Of a stretch of DNA of 64,000 bases, positions 21,401 through 28,079 are shown in pieces. The notes below the pieces were generated by a model, which was not told where the DNA came from, did no database searches, and saw only the letters and a list, made by a program, of their open reading frames with translations. Source of the stretch: Scandinavium ludwigii_A (GTDB taxonomy: Bacteria > Pseudomonadota > Gammaproteobacteria > Enterobacterales > Enterobacteriaceae); the NCBI GenBank assembly GCA_050516505.1, contig CP191518.1, forward strand, positions 3,348,001-3,412,000. The letters run 5' to 3'. A program made the translations under genes and the position numbers. How positions within the stretch are numbered: position 1 is the first letter of the stretch; each line of letters starts with the position of its first letter.

Positions 21401-22127
21401 CGTTGATATTGGCCGTTCCGCCACCTTCGCTGACATAGGCGATGCCCACTTCATTTAGAATGCGTACCGAATCAGGATCGTAGACAGGTATTTGCAAATT
21501 GCCTACCGCGACATCATCCGCAGAGGTGAATGAGCTGGAGTTATAAACGCTAACCACTTCGTAGCTGCCCGTAAGCCCCGGAACCTCAACGTTAAATTCC
21601 TGATTTTGCTGCGGGTTAGCAGGGTTAGGCGAGTAGGTATAGTTGGCAATATTGTCCGCCGTGATAGGCGTGATGTTACCGTTGGAATCGGTCGCGCTAA
21701 TAGCAATAATACGATTACCCACTCCCGCTGGCAGCACATCTCTCGCTGCCACTGACGTACTGTTTACGCCATTGTTGGTATATCCAGGAAATGTTGGGAT
21801 GGCGCCACCAATATTCAGCGTCGTACCAGCGGGGAAATTATGCGTGCCAGGGTTTACATCAATGGTGTAGGCGGTCCCGGTGTTGATAATCTCATCAAAA
21901 TTGGCACCCGGCGACGTATCAAATAAGTATGTAGGATAATCCTGCGCCCATTGGACATCCTCGGCATGCGCAAATCCGGACAAGCTACTGGCTAATAATA
22001 TCCCATTAAGCAAAAGCTTACGCTGCGCGGAACGAGGGGATTTTCCCTTTTTCCCGGTAGTAAATTCTGCCGCAGGCACGAACGCACCCGCCACATGACT
22101 CCAGACCAAACGGTAAATTCTGTTCAT
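12462..22127 (-). CDS. Giant type V autotransporter with ESPR signal peptide and PATR repeats
   Basis: A 3,221-residue surface adhesin-like autotransporter. The start at 22127 is chosen because MNRIYRLVWSH begins an extended signal peptide region (ESPR), followed by a normal signal core ending GFAHA. Seven further in-frame codons upstream do not belong to the family pattern. Residues about 60-1500 are a Gly/Asn/Thr-rich left-handed beta-helix with many short N-N-G-x-I turns (VTNNGEINV, ITNNGHINV). From about 1500 to 2850 there are at least eight passenger-associated (PATR) strand repeats of the form G-x-L-x-L-x-G-x-N-x-Y/F-x-G-x-T. The last ~300 residues form the autotransporter beta domain (WARYLTKTVDQH to ASVGMKIRF, terminal Phe). 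Pectin-lyase-fold adhesins such as YfaL, AidA and EhaA-like proteins are the precedents. Single gene with its own terminator. Confidence 0.9.
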   Translation of the reverse strand: MNRIYRLVWSHVAGAFVPAAEFTTGKKGKSPRSAQRKLLLNGILLASSLSGFAHAEDVQWAQDYPTYLFDTSPGANFDEIINTGTAYTIDVNPGTHNFPAGTTLNIGGAIPTFPGYTNNGVNSTSVAARDVLPAGVGNRIIAISATDSNGNITPITADNIANYTYSPNPANPQQNQEFNVEVPGLTGSYEVVSVYNSSSFTSADDVAVGNLQIPVYDPDSVRILNEVGIAYVSEGGGTANINVGANTSSDTLISAAANTLDLLAKNSTLAFVAADSGNAGAANWQSDNYIHFRPAAVIANQSSQTSVQSTQYNYSLTLPQYQEIGNTGRVIQLADKEFTIESSADIAEVNDYLIGQGDYAGRPQVQYWLMAGASVEGSDPITSTVEAQTTYNNIISGLLGQAESTTINVNYNVWNDLGAHTNNATLDTGNLRVIYATGENASGTVTADGSLAVDGATAVMEADRGALITNNGAINAWSSSGSSPLTNGMRVDDATAINNGVINAGLFLEKDDSNRNVNNSSGAVAILGLGDSTITNNGHINVAITDTATHNAYGIAAGNTSDVINAQGATIAIVGNVNNTDGKGGAYGVMTAEDANFTNQGAMYVGSTPVTDGTAPTAANLAGSGSLTAAIASLGDGTLLNETTGTITLMENTRNAAGILVNGGGATVTNNGEINVLGKLVNDSAAANYGMYVKDNTGVVTNNGDIQVDGDNNIALRVLAQDANAQMTSTSGSSIIVGSQGDLGGTDENPYAYRNYALYAEGLNGNAATVQFDSAVRLLAAGAIGVHARGDATINIGAPASLTFENSDQIGYYAWGQGASVNLANPTITDAGQAKSILFAVDNGATFTGATTGGNYNLTVSGVGSTGVFANGVDTLNGSVATNMTTGNAQINVSGENAVGVKVTGGAVGTISNGAINLTGDNTTAVQVDGRNYSINGDIGDDDEALDTTVTSDANIASTAGQSGITGYNVSHKGDLLINSGADITLEGNASTGVLLHDGGIATVGSNVSVAGTDNIGVDIQNAGELTNNGVISVSGATGSGNVGVRVQGAGAIVNQLGEVSADGGLAAVQLTGVGANLTVNGTGNHISASGGADGVLIDSTGASSFNASNTIIDITDSGAGINNNANASSINLSNVTVNADDGPAIRTAVTFAAEGTGNVLNVSGSGGGFAFMQADGSATTGDLTVGTGYTINGIGNGSRGILARTSGKVTSGTNITMASGAGAAIEATNASSLTNNGIIATSSDTGSTILAQNTGAFTNTNSITSSSTSNSQSLIDLSGDIGARNINNSGTITSNSQNATVIDATGSANNTLTNTGILQAASSTAKVIALGSGNDRVTLSANAQQTQGEILMGSGSDQFNWSGGSLAGGVTFEGADGQDRATVENVDIADTTHILSEGGSGSTLTFTNIVGNIGSLAADNLSTGTNIGTGWSTLTLTGATTDMRVVNDLTLSGTPVINVNNGATLRAGNSASQTGVSTLQNYNITTVGSDSLVSFDGNQDQVYSGVISGSGGMERTGGRKTTLLGDNTYTGNTLIGGDAELSLGNGGTVGSLSEQTNITDNGLLTVNHSDAVTLNGVISGSGRFHQTGTGITRLGGANSYSGGTDVQHGTLLVNGVQSGTGLTTVNSGSTLGGFGTLGGDVVFEGGTTLKPGDDARGNGTGILTVKGNLTLAGDTNSQFQLGEAYTPGGALNDLVDVEGDLTLDGKLNVSLTNGGSFLPGVYRLFNYGGSLTNNTLEIASLPPNDAENYGVQTNINNQVNLVLNFINPSNQLQFWDGDLNGSNHGDGSSGNGQIEGGFGYWTALISGTSNNWTQQNGVGNAPWAQASFAVFQGASNTVLVSNIFGDVITSGMQFTTDGYILKTDPDFVDSQLRFVATNPPTVFTPDNSYEAQGATHADSYFAIRVGDGATGADVTTTIDVDLVQNDLADGNIRLLKTDPGRLILTGNNLFTGGVEVWNGTLNINNDNALGATTNSVLLKNGATFQAGADLTTSRLFFVDGTGGGTFDTYGSVFTPTGVIGGDGPLTIEDTSAGTGAGQLVLNTANTYLGDTLVNGKNGTGTLDVNVNATGAFGKQNSTVTLNDDARVNFRSSANAQTHTFDVDGATLSFNDSASAGQSTIGLTDGTARFTGSSTAGSAKINVDADSQMLMSGSADGGTSVTTNSGIVGFAGNAQAANARIANQSGANVSLADSAGKTAVGSLSGAGSVTLGNKTLSEGNLNLNDTISGLISGVGGGLEKVGTGILTLTADNTFTGATSVMKGVLLINGDQSAATGATSVASNATLGGEGTLGANVNVADNGHLTPGKDLNSVGVLTMNNLTLANNAQLDFQFGKANVPDANDPLNDLLIVNGDLTLDGRLNITQTPGGKFDVGVYRVINYSGDLINNSLLLGNVPDAANQLYVQTSVANQVNLVNTSGLQLNFWDGTGGINGILKNNGRIDGGDGVWQNSGGNDNWSTDQTDPDGTINAPFSDGAFAVFSGRKGNVTVDNSLGEVLISGAQFTSNGYVINDGVITTNTADTVIRVGDGTALGKLYTATINSQITGSGGIDKTDLGTLVLNGNNSYRGGTTVGGGVLQVSGDQNLGAADTSITLNGGTFRYGDAFDTQRAWTLSGDGGTIDTNGNDVSLLSGISGSGGLTKAGDGTLTLTQDSSYTGLTTIRNGTLQLGNGGSTGSATGNILNLDTLVVNRNNTVDLDGVITGTGDFIQRGSGTTVLNGLNNWTGYTLVEKGTLLAGGIGRLSAKSSHIVSANATLDTGGRNQTVANLVNQGTVNLRGGNVGSTLTVNGDYVGMDGTLKIAAQQHSPGVADKLVINGGTATGTTRLDIDVSQLGEPTTGDGIMVVQARNGATTTAQTTKDAFNIGSSRLVAGAWQYQLFAGNASGAGEDWFLRAGYNPVVPGFNSVASIVRQADLFVLGTLHQRVGDEQPWRADVPADGESRFWARYLTKTVDQHLDDATSSQSHSQYDGMQMGVDLWQNDKWRTGVYTTIMDTDSSVSGNTGMGGGSAYNSTLSTYVGGYATWTDTNGFYVDNVLQYGYHSVDLKNLSDSQTYHPDGNTVTASVEVGKPWQIGSSNWAIEPQAQLVWQWSNFDDVTLNDGANTHVGIDADSAVIGRLGARLTADYDTNIGKVKPYVRVNYWQELSGGDDSVTYRNGANSNGKTTLSASQQYSATEAAVGATWTVTNDVQAYTEVGRTWDNGDKSSVDANLSASVGMKIRF
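14600..15385 (-). repeat. Internal passenger module, copy 2
   Basis: In-frame protein repeat within the autotransporter. It runs from a LLINGDQ strand through LNDLLIVNGDLTLDGRLNI, GVYRVINYSGDLINNSL and LQLNFWDGT to ISGAQFTSNGYVI. It aligns with copy 1 at 16540-17340 across about 260 residues at moderate identity, so this is an old segmental duplication. Ends are approximate. Confidence 0.65.
16540..17340 (-). repeat. Internal passenger module, copy 1
   Basis: The partner of copy 2: LLVNGVQSG, LNDLVDVEGDLTLDGKLNV, GVYRLFNYGGSLTNNTL, LQFWDGD and ITSGMQFTTDGYI in the same order. A PATR repeat precedes each copy, so the duplicated unit appears to be PATR plus this 260-residue block. Ends are approximate. 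Confidence 0.65.
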
Positions 22128-22409
22128 ACGCATTCCATGAAAAATCAAGCAGTTAAATAAAACAGGGCTTAGGCAAGCAAAAAGGCAGGACGGTTACTTT
22201 TTGTAAAAGTAGTACACGTTGTTTGAATCGGCCTTCTGAAATGTGAAAAAATACTGCAATTCGTTACGATAGGGTTAATCGTCGAAACACAAACTCCCAG
22301 CAGAGTCTTCTGCCGTAGCATTGTGCGTTGAGGAGGGTTTTACGCCGCTGATTGGAGCAGGTGGAAGGTATCTACTATCATTAAATGTAGTCAAAACTGG
22401 AGTGATTTC
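22128..22409. other. Divergent intergenic region, autotransporter / GGDEF gene
   Basis: 282 bp between two divergent starts. It is AT-rich next to the GGDEF gene, with GGAG seven bases before that ATG. I see no recognised operator and no credible small gene in it. Both promoters must lie here. Confidence 0.6.
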
Positions 22410-23516
22410 ATGGATATCAAGCACAACACCGGAGAAGTGGCCATCGCCAGCGTGAAGGGTTACCTCTGGTTTTTGTGTCTGAATATTATTTGCTGTCTGT
22501 GGCTCGTGCTGCGGGTTTTTGGCGGGGCGTCAATTCCGCTCGATGCTGAAAATTACACTCTCCCCCTCTACGGCATCATTGGCTTTTCAATGATCAACGC
22601 GCTGTTCGCTTTGCGATTGCATGACCGCATCAACGAAGGGCTGTACCAGAAATGCCTGCCCGCGATCGTGCTTATCTTCAGTGCCTTCTGGTCCGTTATT
22701 TTCTTTCATTTGCTGAATGATTTTCAGCAGCCCACTATCGCGATGGTGGCGCTGGTGATCGTCCTGCTACCAGCGACCATCACCTTTTATATCTCTGCCA
22801 GGCTACTGAGCCTGTTTATCGCGCCGATCATCGCTACGGTAATTTTGGGCGAGGTGTTCTCGCCGATGAAATTCACGCTGTTGCAGGGCATCGCGGCGAT
22901 CATCATCCTGATGGTGGTGCTTTCGGCGCGCTACATTCTGATCGAATCCTATCTGCGCACCCAGCGCAGTGAGTATGAAAAAAATCTCCTGATCAAAAAG
23001 TTACTCCGGCTTGCCAACTACGACACCCTCACCGGGCTTTACAACCGCCACAGTCTGGGCGAGTTTTTTACCCGCAGTACCCGCGCCCTGTCTCACGGCA
23101 AAAAATCGCTGTTTCTGATCGTACTGGATATCGATTTTTTCAAGCAGTACAACGATCTTTACGGGCACATTGAGGGCGATAAATGCCTGATTCGGGTCTC
23201 GCGCTGCATTGAACAATCGCTTCGCAAGGACAGCGATGCCGCCTTCCGTTTTGGTGGTGAAGAGTTCGTGGTGCTGGCGACCTGTGACGGGCTGGGCAGC
23301 GCATTGAGCATCGCCAAACGTATCCAGCACGCGCTGGCCAATGCACGCATTGCGCACAAAGGTTCCACGGTTTCGCCACGCGTTACGATCAGTCAGGGAT
23401 TGGCCCAATGGCACCCTGGCATGTCCCTGGAAACGTTGATGGAATTTGCTGATAAGCAGTTGTACCAGGCGAAACGCGACGGTCGCAATCGGATCTGCTG
23501 GGACAAAAAGCAATGA
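22410..23516 (+). CDS. Membrane diguanylate cyclase (GGDEF protein)
   Basis: Makes cyclic di-GMP from two GTP. 368 residues: about six membrane helices (20-190) form an uncharacterised sensor, then a short coiled linker and a GGDEF domain from YDTLTGLYNRHSL (about 205) to the end. The active-site loop is RFGGEEF, a functional variant. The inhibitory I-site, normally RxxD four to five residues upstream, reads KDSD, so the Arg is replaced by Lys and product inhibition may be weak. There is no EAL domain. It has a good Shine-Dalgarno (GGAG, spacing 7) and is monocistronic, convergent with the MurQ-like gene. The membrane part does not look like the MASE2 domain of AdrA/DgcC. Specific E. coli orthologue not recognised. 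Confidence 0.85.
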   Translation: MDIKHNTGEVAIASVKGYLWFLCLNIICCLWLVLRVFGGASIPLDAENYTLPLYGIIGFSMINALFALRLHDRINEGLYQKCLPAIVLIFSAFWSVIFFHLLNDFQQPTIAMVALVIVLLPATITFYISARLLSLFIAPIIATVILGEVFSPMKFTLLQGIAAIIILMVVLSARYILIESYLRTQRSEYEKNLLIKKLLRLANYDTLTGLYNRHSLGEFFTRSTRALSHGKKSLFLIVLDIDFFKQYNDLYGHIEGDKCLIRVSRCIEQSLRKDSDAAFRFGGEEFVVLATCDGLGSALSIAKRIQHALANARIAHKGSTVSPRVTISQGLAQWHPGMSLETLMEFADKQLYQAKRDGRNRICWDKKQ

Positions 23517-23521
23517 AAGTG

Positions 23522-23554
23522 TCCGGCGACGGTGACCGATAAATCGTCGCCGGA
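23522..23554. terminator. Hairpin between convergent GGDEF and murQ-like genes
   Basis: TCCGGCGACG (23522-23531) and CGTCGCCGGA (23545-23554) form a perfect 10-bp stem. It sits in the 45-bp gap between two convergent stops and could serve both. U-runs are weak on either strand. Confidence 0.5.
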
Positions 23555-23561
23555 ACAGAGA

Positions 23562-24479
23562 TCAGGCGTTATTAAGATGCATCTGTTTCGCGTCCTGCAA
23601 CGCGAGGCGCAGATTGTCGTTATTGTCGCTGAGCAACTCACGTGCACGCCAGGCGTCCAGCCCGGACAGAATGCTAAGAATAGCGGTGCGGCAATGGTTA
23701 TTACTGTTTGCCAACGCCACTTTCGCCTGCGCCCGCGGACATCCCGAAACGTCCATGACTATCGCAATCTGTCGCTCCTGCCAGCGGGTGGTGCTGGCCG
23801 GCACATCGACACGTAAATTGCTGAATACGCGCCCGCTGCGAATGGCAATGCCGGTGGTCAGCATGGTGAGAACCTGCTTCTGTGCCAGATGCGCCTTCGG
23901 GTTGTTATACCCGGCCACCACTTCCGGCCCGGTGTCTGGCACGATGGCGATATCCGCCAACTGCGCCGCTTCGCTGCTGGCGTCTTGAGTGATTATCGCC
24001 ACCCGTGCACCGAGCGACCACGCATGGCGCAGTGCGCCCCACACCCACGGCGTTTTGCCGCTCACGCTCAGGCCAATCAACATATCATTGTTGCTAAAGG
24101 CGATAGTTTCGAGGTCTTTCACCCCCCGATCGTAATCGCTGGCGGCCTGCTCTGAAGTCTGGACCATCGACTGCATCCCACCGGCTATCAGCGCCATCAG
24201 CGAGTGTTTGTTATCCGGCGCAAATTCTCCGGCGGTCAGCACCGCGGTACGGCCTGACGCGCCCGCGCCCGCCAGCACAACTCGCCCGCCCCGGCTGAGG
24301 GTCGCTGTCGCGTTGTCCACCAAACGGGTAATGTCCGGCAGGCAGGCGGCAATGGCATCGGTGACCTGTTTATCTTCCCTGTTGATCATCGCCAGCATAT
24401 CGTGCGTTGAGAGCGTATCGATCTCAGTGGTGGCGGCGTTGCGACGTTCCATCGCAGAACTCATTGGCTTAATGCTCAT
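23562..24479 (-). CDS. MurQ-like N-acetylmuramic acid 6-phosphate etherase / SIS-domain protein
   Basis: Family role: MurQ cleaves the lactyl ether of MurNAc-6-phosphate to give GlcNAc-6-phosphate during peptidoglycan recycling, in the cytoplasm. The 305-residue product has the family's opening (TTEIDTLSTHDMLAMINREDKQV), the SIS phosphosugar loops (VVLAGAGASGRTAVL; GLSVSGKTPWV) and the two acidic positions expected in the active site (the Glu in TAGEFAPD and the Glu in TSEQAASD). It is divergent, however: the highly conserved RMKAGTAQK of E. coli MurQ reads NPKAHLAQK here, and DASECPPT reads TAGEFAPD. There is no MurP, MurR or AnmK neighbour. It could be a true MurQ paralogue or a SIS enzyme for another sugar phosphate. 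Confidence 0.7.
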   Translation of the reverse strand: MSIKPMSSAMERRNAATTEIDTLSTHDMLAMINREDKQVTDAIAACLPDITRLVDNATATLSRGGRVVLAGAGASGRTAVLTAGEFAPDNKHSLMALIAGGMQSMVQTSEQAASDYDRGVKDLETIAFSNNDMLIGLSVSGKTPWVWGALRHAWSLGARVAIITQDASSEAAQLADIAIVPDTGPEVVAGYNNPKAHLAQKQVLTMLTTGIAIRSGRVFSNLRVDVPASTTRWQERQIAIVMDVSGCPRAQAKVALANSNNHCRTAILSILSGLDAWRARELLSDNNDNLRLALQDAKQMHLNNA

Positions 24480-24637
24480 AACACCCTCCTTTGTTAACGT
24501 CCTTACCTACTATAAGGATAATCTGAGGAAGAACCTGCGAGTGCCGTCACGCTTCCCTGCCGGCGGGAGGATATTTCCTTTTCTTTACGCGGCTTTAAAA
24601 AAATCCCCCTGGCGGCGATAATTAGCCCTTCGTCATT

Positions 24638-26263
24638 ATGCGCGAGACCAACATGAGCGATTCGCCTCTTCCCGCCGCTGCTGCCCAGCGCCGGATGAAA
24701 CTGAGTACCCTCGTTACGCTGATGGTGTGTAGCGTGGTGGGTGCGGTTCTGATCCTCGCCTACGCCCTGTGGCTAGGACAGATTGGCAACGCCTCCCGCG
24801 ACGGCGTGAAAGACACAGCGCTGGGAATTGCCCGCACGCTGGCCGATTCCCCCGACGTGAAACGTGGCCTGCACCTGCCGCTGCAAAACAACCCGATTAC
24901 GCCCCTGGCCCAGGCGGTGAAACAGCGCAACGATCTGCTGTTCGCGGTAGTGACCGATATGCACGGCATTCGCTATTCGCATCCGGATAAAACCATCATC
25001 GGCAAACCGTTTATCGGCGAGGATTTGACCCCGGCGCTGGCGGGTAAAGAGAACGTCTCTATCAACCACGGCGTGTTGGCCGAGGCGCTGCGCGTGTTCA
25101 CCCCGGTGTATGACAATAATCATCAGCAAATTGGCGTGGTGGTGGTGGGCATTTCGCTCAGCAAAGTAGATGAGCAGGTCAGTCGCAGCCGGTGGAGCGT
25201 ACTGTGGAGCGTGCTGTTCAGCGCCATCGTCGGCAGCTTTGGCATTTATTGTCTGGTCCACGTGCTTAAACGCGTGCTGCTGGGCCTTGAGCCGTGGGAA
25301 ATCTCCAGCCTGTATCAACAGCGCCAGGCGATGATTCAATCGCTCAAAGAGGGCGTGATGGCGGTCGATGCGCAGGGTCGGGTGACGCTGCTCAACCATG
25401 CGGCACGCAAGATGCTGCTTTCTTCCACCAGCGACACGCACGGCCACGCACCACTGCTCGCCAATCTCAATGACGTCCTCGCCAGCGGTGAACCCATCCA
25501 GGATCGGGAATTAGGCTGCAATGGACGCTTGCTCCTCAGCAACACCGTGCCGGTGCGCAGCCAGGGGCGGGTCATCGGCGCCATCAGCACCTTCCGCGAT
25601 AAAACCGAGGTCAGACAGCTGATGCAGCGTCTGGATGGTATGGGGAACTACGTCGACGCCCTGCGCACCACCTCGCATGAATTTATGAACAAGCTGCACG
25701 TCATTCTCGGCCTGTTGAGCATGAAAAGTTACGATAAGCTTGAAGAGTACGTGCTGCAAACCGCGCATACCTATCAAATGGATATCGGTGCCATTCAGCA
25801 TCGCGTGAAATCGCCGGTGGTTGCCGGGTTCCTGCTCGGTAAAATTAACCGGGCGAAAGAGCGCGGTTTTAGCCTGACGCTGGCGGACGACAGCCTGGTG
25901 CCGGACAACCCGAATGAAAAACAGGTAACGGTGCTGGTGACGGTGCTCGGCAATCTGATTGAAAACGCGCTGGACGCCATGAGCCACCAGCCGGAAGGCG
26001 AAGTAAGCCTGCTGCTGCACTACCAGAACGGCTGGCTAACGGGCGAAGTGAGTGACGACGGCCCGGGCATTCCCGAAGCCAATCTGGACGCCATTTTCGC
26101 CAAAGGTTTCTCGACCAAAGGCGAAAACCGGGGCGTCGGCCTGTTTCTCGCCAGCCAACAGCTGGATGAACTCGGAGGCACGATTACGGTAGAATCCGAG
26201 CCCGGCGTGTTTACCCAATTTTTTGTCGATCTCCCGTGGGACAGTGAAAGGAAGAGTGCGTGA
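24638..26263 (+). CDS. DcuS-like C4-dicarboxylate sensor histidine kinase (paralogue)
   Basis: Membrane sensor kinase of the DcuS/CitA family. N-terminal TM (MKLSTLVTLMVCSVVGAVLILAY), periplasmic PAS/Cache domain (about 48-180), second TM (VLWSVLFSAIVGSFGIYCLV), cytoplasmic PAS, then HisKA/HATPase with the phospho-His in SHEFMNKLHVILGLL and ATP-lid motifs NLIENALDA, DDGPGI and GVGLFLASQQL. The ligand residues of E. coli DcuS are kept: Arg and His in IRYSHPD (R112, H115), and Arg and Phe in LRVFTP (R152, F154). It should therefore sense fumarate, malate, succinate or tartrate. Start uncertain: ATG at 24638, 24653 or 24695; the 24653 ATG has GAG seven bases upstream. It overlaps the DcuR-like gene (GTGA). 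Transport partners such as DcuB/DctA are not encoded next to it. Confidence 0.88.
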   Translation: MRETNMSDSPLPAAAAQRRMKLSTLVTLMVCSVVGAVLILAYALWLGQIGNASRDGVKDTALGIARTLADSPDVKRGLHLPLQNNPITPLAQAVKQRNDLLFAVVTDMHGIRYSHPDKTIIGKPFIGEDLTPALAGKENVSINHGVLAEALRVFTPVYDNNHQQIGVVVVGISLSKVDEQVSRSRWSVLWSVLFSAIVGSFGIYCLVHVLKRVLLGLEPWEISSLYQQRQAMIQSLKEGVMAVDAQGRVTLLNHAARKMLLSSTSDTHGHAPLLANLNDVLASGEPIQDRELGCNGRLLLSNTVPVRSQGRVIGAISTFRDKTEVRQLMQRLDGMGNYVDALRTTSHEFMNKLHVILGLLSMKSYDKLEEYVLQTAHTYQMDIGAIQHRVKSPVVAGFLLGKINRAKERGFSLTLADDSLVPDNPNEKQVTVLVTVLGNLIENALDAMSHQPEGEVSLLLHYQNGWLTGEVSDDGPGIPEANLDAIFAKGFSTKGENRGVGLFLASQQLDELGGTITVESEPGVFTQFFVDLPWDSERKSA

Positions 26264-26979
26264 TAAATGTATTAATTGTTGATGATGACGCGATGGTGAC
26301 GGAGCTGAACCGAATGTACGTCGCCCAAGTGCCAGGCTTCAGCTGCTGCGGCACCGCGTCCACGCTGGCACAGGCCACGGCGATGATCAACGACACCACC
26401 CAGGCTATCGACCTGGTGCTGCTCGACGTGTACATGCAGCAGGATAACGGGCTCGACCTGCTGCCGGTTATCCGCGCGTCCGGCCGCCCGATCGACGTGA
26501 TCATGATCTCTTCCGCCGCCGATGCCGCAACGATCCAGACCTCCATTCACTACGGCGTGGTCGATTATCTGATTAAACCGTTCCAGTTTCCGCGCTTTGA
26601 AGAGGCGCTGAACACGTGGCGGGAGAAGAAAACGATGATGGGCAGCCATGCCTATTATGAGCAGGCGGACGTCGATCAGCTGTTGCACGGCGGTACGCCG
26701 GAGGTGACGGACAGCAAAAAGTTGCCGAAGGGGCTAACGCCACAGACGCTGCGCACGCTCTGCCAGTGGATTGATGCGCACCCGGAGAGTGAGTTTTCGA
26801 CCGATGATTTAGCCAATGCGGTGAATATTTCGCGAGTGTCGTGTCGTAAATATCTGATTTGGCTGGCGCAGATTAATATTCTGTTCACCAGCATTCACTA
26901 TGGCGCCACCGGCCGCCCGGTCTATCGTTACCGTCTGGTTGCCGAGCAGTACGGCTTGCTCAAGCAGTACAGTCAATAA
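26260..26979 (+). CDS. DcuR-like response regulator (paralogue)
   Basis: Cytoplasmic transcription regulator, 239 residues. CheY-like receiver with acidic pocket DDD at residues 8-10, phospho-Asp in LVLLDVYMQ and the conserved Lys in LIKPF. The C-terminal helix-turn-helix is the CitB/DcuR type (FSTDDLANAVNISRVSCRKYLIWL). It is highly similar to E. coli DcuR over its length, including KGLTPQTLRTLCQWIDAHPE. It starts with GTG inside the sensor gene's last codons (GTGA overlap). Its last 20 bp overlap the end of the convergent apbE gene. Likely targets are the fumarate reductase and antiporter genes; the paired palindromes at 30957-30971 and 31418-31432 are candidate sites. Confidence 0.9.
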   Translation: MINVLIVDDDAMVTELNRMYVAQVPGFSCCGTASTLAQATAMINDTTQAIDLVLLDVYMQQDNGLDLLPVIRASGRPIDVIMISSAADAATIQTSIHYGVVDYLIKPFQFPRFEEALNTWREKKTMMGSHAYYEQADVDQLLHGGTPEVTDSKKLPKGLTPQTLRTLCQWIDAHPESEFSTDDLANAVNISRVSCRKYLIWLAQINILFTSIHYGATGRPVYRYRLVAEQYGLLKQYSQ

Positions 26980-27952
26980 GCCGATAGCAGTCGTCGAGCA
27001 GCGTAAAGCGGAACTGGCGTTGAGAGGAGAGCACCACTTCCCGCGCTTTGGTCACGAAAATAGCCTCGATATCGGCCCGGCCTTTCAGCATTTCGCAGCC
27101 CTGTTCCACGCCCGCGCCGAACAGCAGCGTGGTCCAGATATCGCCGTCGAGAGAATCGGTTGAAATGACGGTCAAGCTGTCAAGTTCGTTATTCAGCGGA
27201 TAGCCGGTACGCGGGTCGAGAATATGATGATAGCGCTCGCCGTCCAGCTCAAAATAGCGTTCATAGGTGCCGGAAGTGACCACAGATTTATGCGTTACGT
27301 CCATTGCACCCACCAGCGCATCGGCGTCGGAGAACGGTTTTTTCAGGCCAATGCTCCAGTGTCCGAGCGGCGTATCGAGCGTCTGCACGTTGCCACCCAG
27401 GTTGATTAACCCTTCGCTCACGCCCTCTTGCTGCAGTAAATCCCGCACCCGATCGGCGATATAGCCTTTGGCTATCGCCCCCAAATCAATTTCCATTCCC
27501 TGACGCGTCAGAAACACGCTTTGCGCGGCGTCATCGAGGATAACCTCGTCGGCCCGCGTGATGTCGAGCAGCGCGGCAATCTCATCGGCAGGCGGTACGC
27601 TGTCGCCTTTGAAGCCGATACGCCAGCGTTTAACCAGCGGGCCGATAGCGAGGTTGAACGCGCTACCCGGCAGGACGCTGGCGGCTTTGGCGCATTTGAT
27701 GAGTTGATAGACCACTGCGCTGACCGCAACCGGATGCTGTCCGGCGGCATGATTGATCGCCATCACCTGCGACTGCGCACGGTTGACGGTGAACAGGTCT
27801 TCGTCATGTTTGATGAGGCCGAATACGCGGGACGCCAAAGGTGCATTGTGGGAGAAGAGTTTAAGCAGAATGGGCGAGCCCATCAGGGTTGCTGAGTAGC
27901 TGTAGACCGAGTCGTCAGTTGGCATGGCGGTTGCCCTCATCTTGAAGTTCAC
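26960..27952 (-). CDS. apbE: ApbE FAD:protein FMN transferase
   Basis: Transfers FMN from FAD onto a Ser/Thr of FMN_bind domains. Diagnostic ApbE motifs: MEIDLGAIAKGYIADRV, GLINLGGNVQTL, and TSGTYERYF followed by YHHILDPRTGYP. Unlike periplasmic ApbE lipoproteins it lacks any signal peptide or lipobox, so it is cytoplasmic, matching a cytoplasmic target. The target is evident next door: the fumarate reductase carries the flavinylation motif SGATS. Three starts are possible (GTG 27952, ATG 27940, ATG 27925). The last (MPTDD) has GAGG about nine bases upstream and is the most natural, giving 321 residues. It lies downstream of the reductase gene on the same strand, separated by a palindromic repeat pair. 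Confidence 0.9.
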   Translation of the reverse strand: MNFKMRATAMPTDDSVYSYSATLMGSPILLKLFSHNAPLASRVFGLIKHDEDLFTVNRAQSQVMAINHAAGQHPVAVSAVVYQLIKCAKAASVLPGSAFNLAIGPLVKRWRIGFKGDSVPPADEIAALLDITRADEVILDDAAQSVFLTRQGMEIDLGAIAKGYIADRVRDLLQQEGVSEGLINLGGNVQTLDTPLGHWSIGLKKPFSDADALVGAMDVTHKSVVTSGTYERYFELDGERYHHILDPRTGYPLNNELDSLTVISTDSLDGDIWTTLLFGAGVEQGCEMLKGRADIEAIFVTKAREVVLSSQRQFRFTLLDDCYRLIDCTA

Positions 27953-27991
27953 CCATTCGCGGAAGGTTTGGTCGGCCCGGAGCGGCCAGAT

Positions 27992-28071
27992 GCCCTCTCC
28001 CTAACCCTCTCCCACAGGGAGAGGGAACTGGGCTTTCTCCCTCTCCCTCAGGGAGAGGGCCGGGGAGAGGG
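27992..28071. repeat. Inverted pair of CCCTCTCCC-type palindromic repeats
   Basis: Two imperfect palindromes face each other: 27992-28026 (CCCTCTCCC...GGGAGAGGG) and 28037-28071 (the complementary orientation). This is the arrangement of a bacterial interspersed mosaic element. It lies between the fumarate reductase stop and apbE on the minus strand, so it could form a 3' hairpin that lowers apbE expression. A near-identical pair occurs at 44752-44843. Confidence 0.75.
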
Positions 28072-28079
28072 GGGAAATA

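Noticed and set aside
12462..22127. CRISPR-like periodicity in the autotransporter DNA
   Set aside because: The repeats are protein-level (PATR and NG-turn repeats), vary in length and sequence, and stay in one reading frame; no spacer structure or cas genes.
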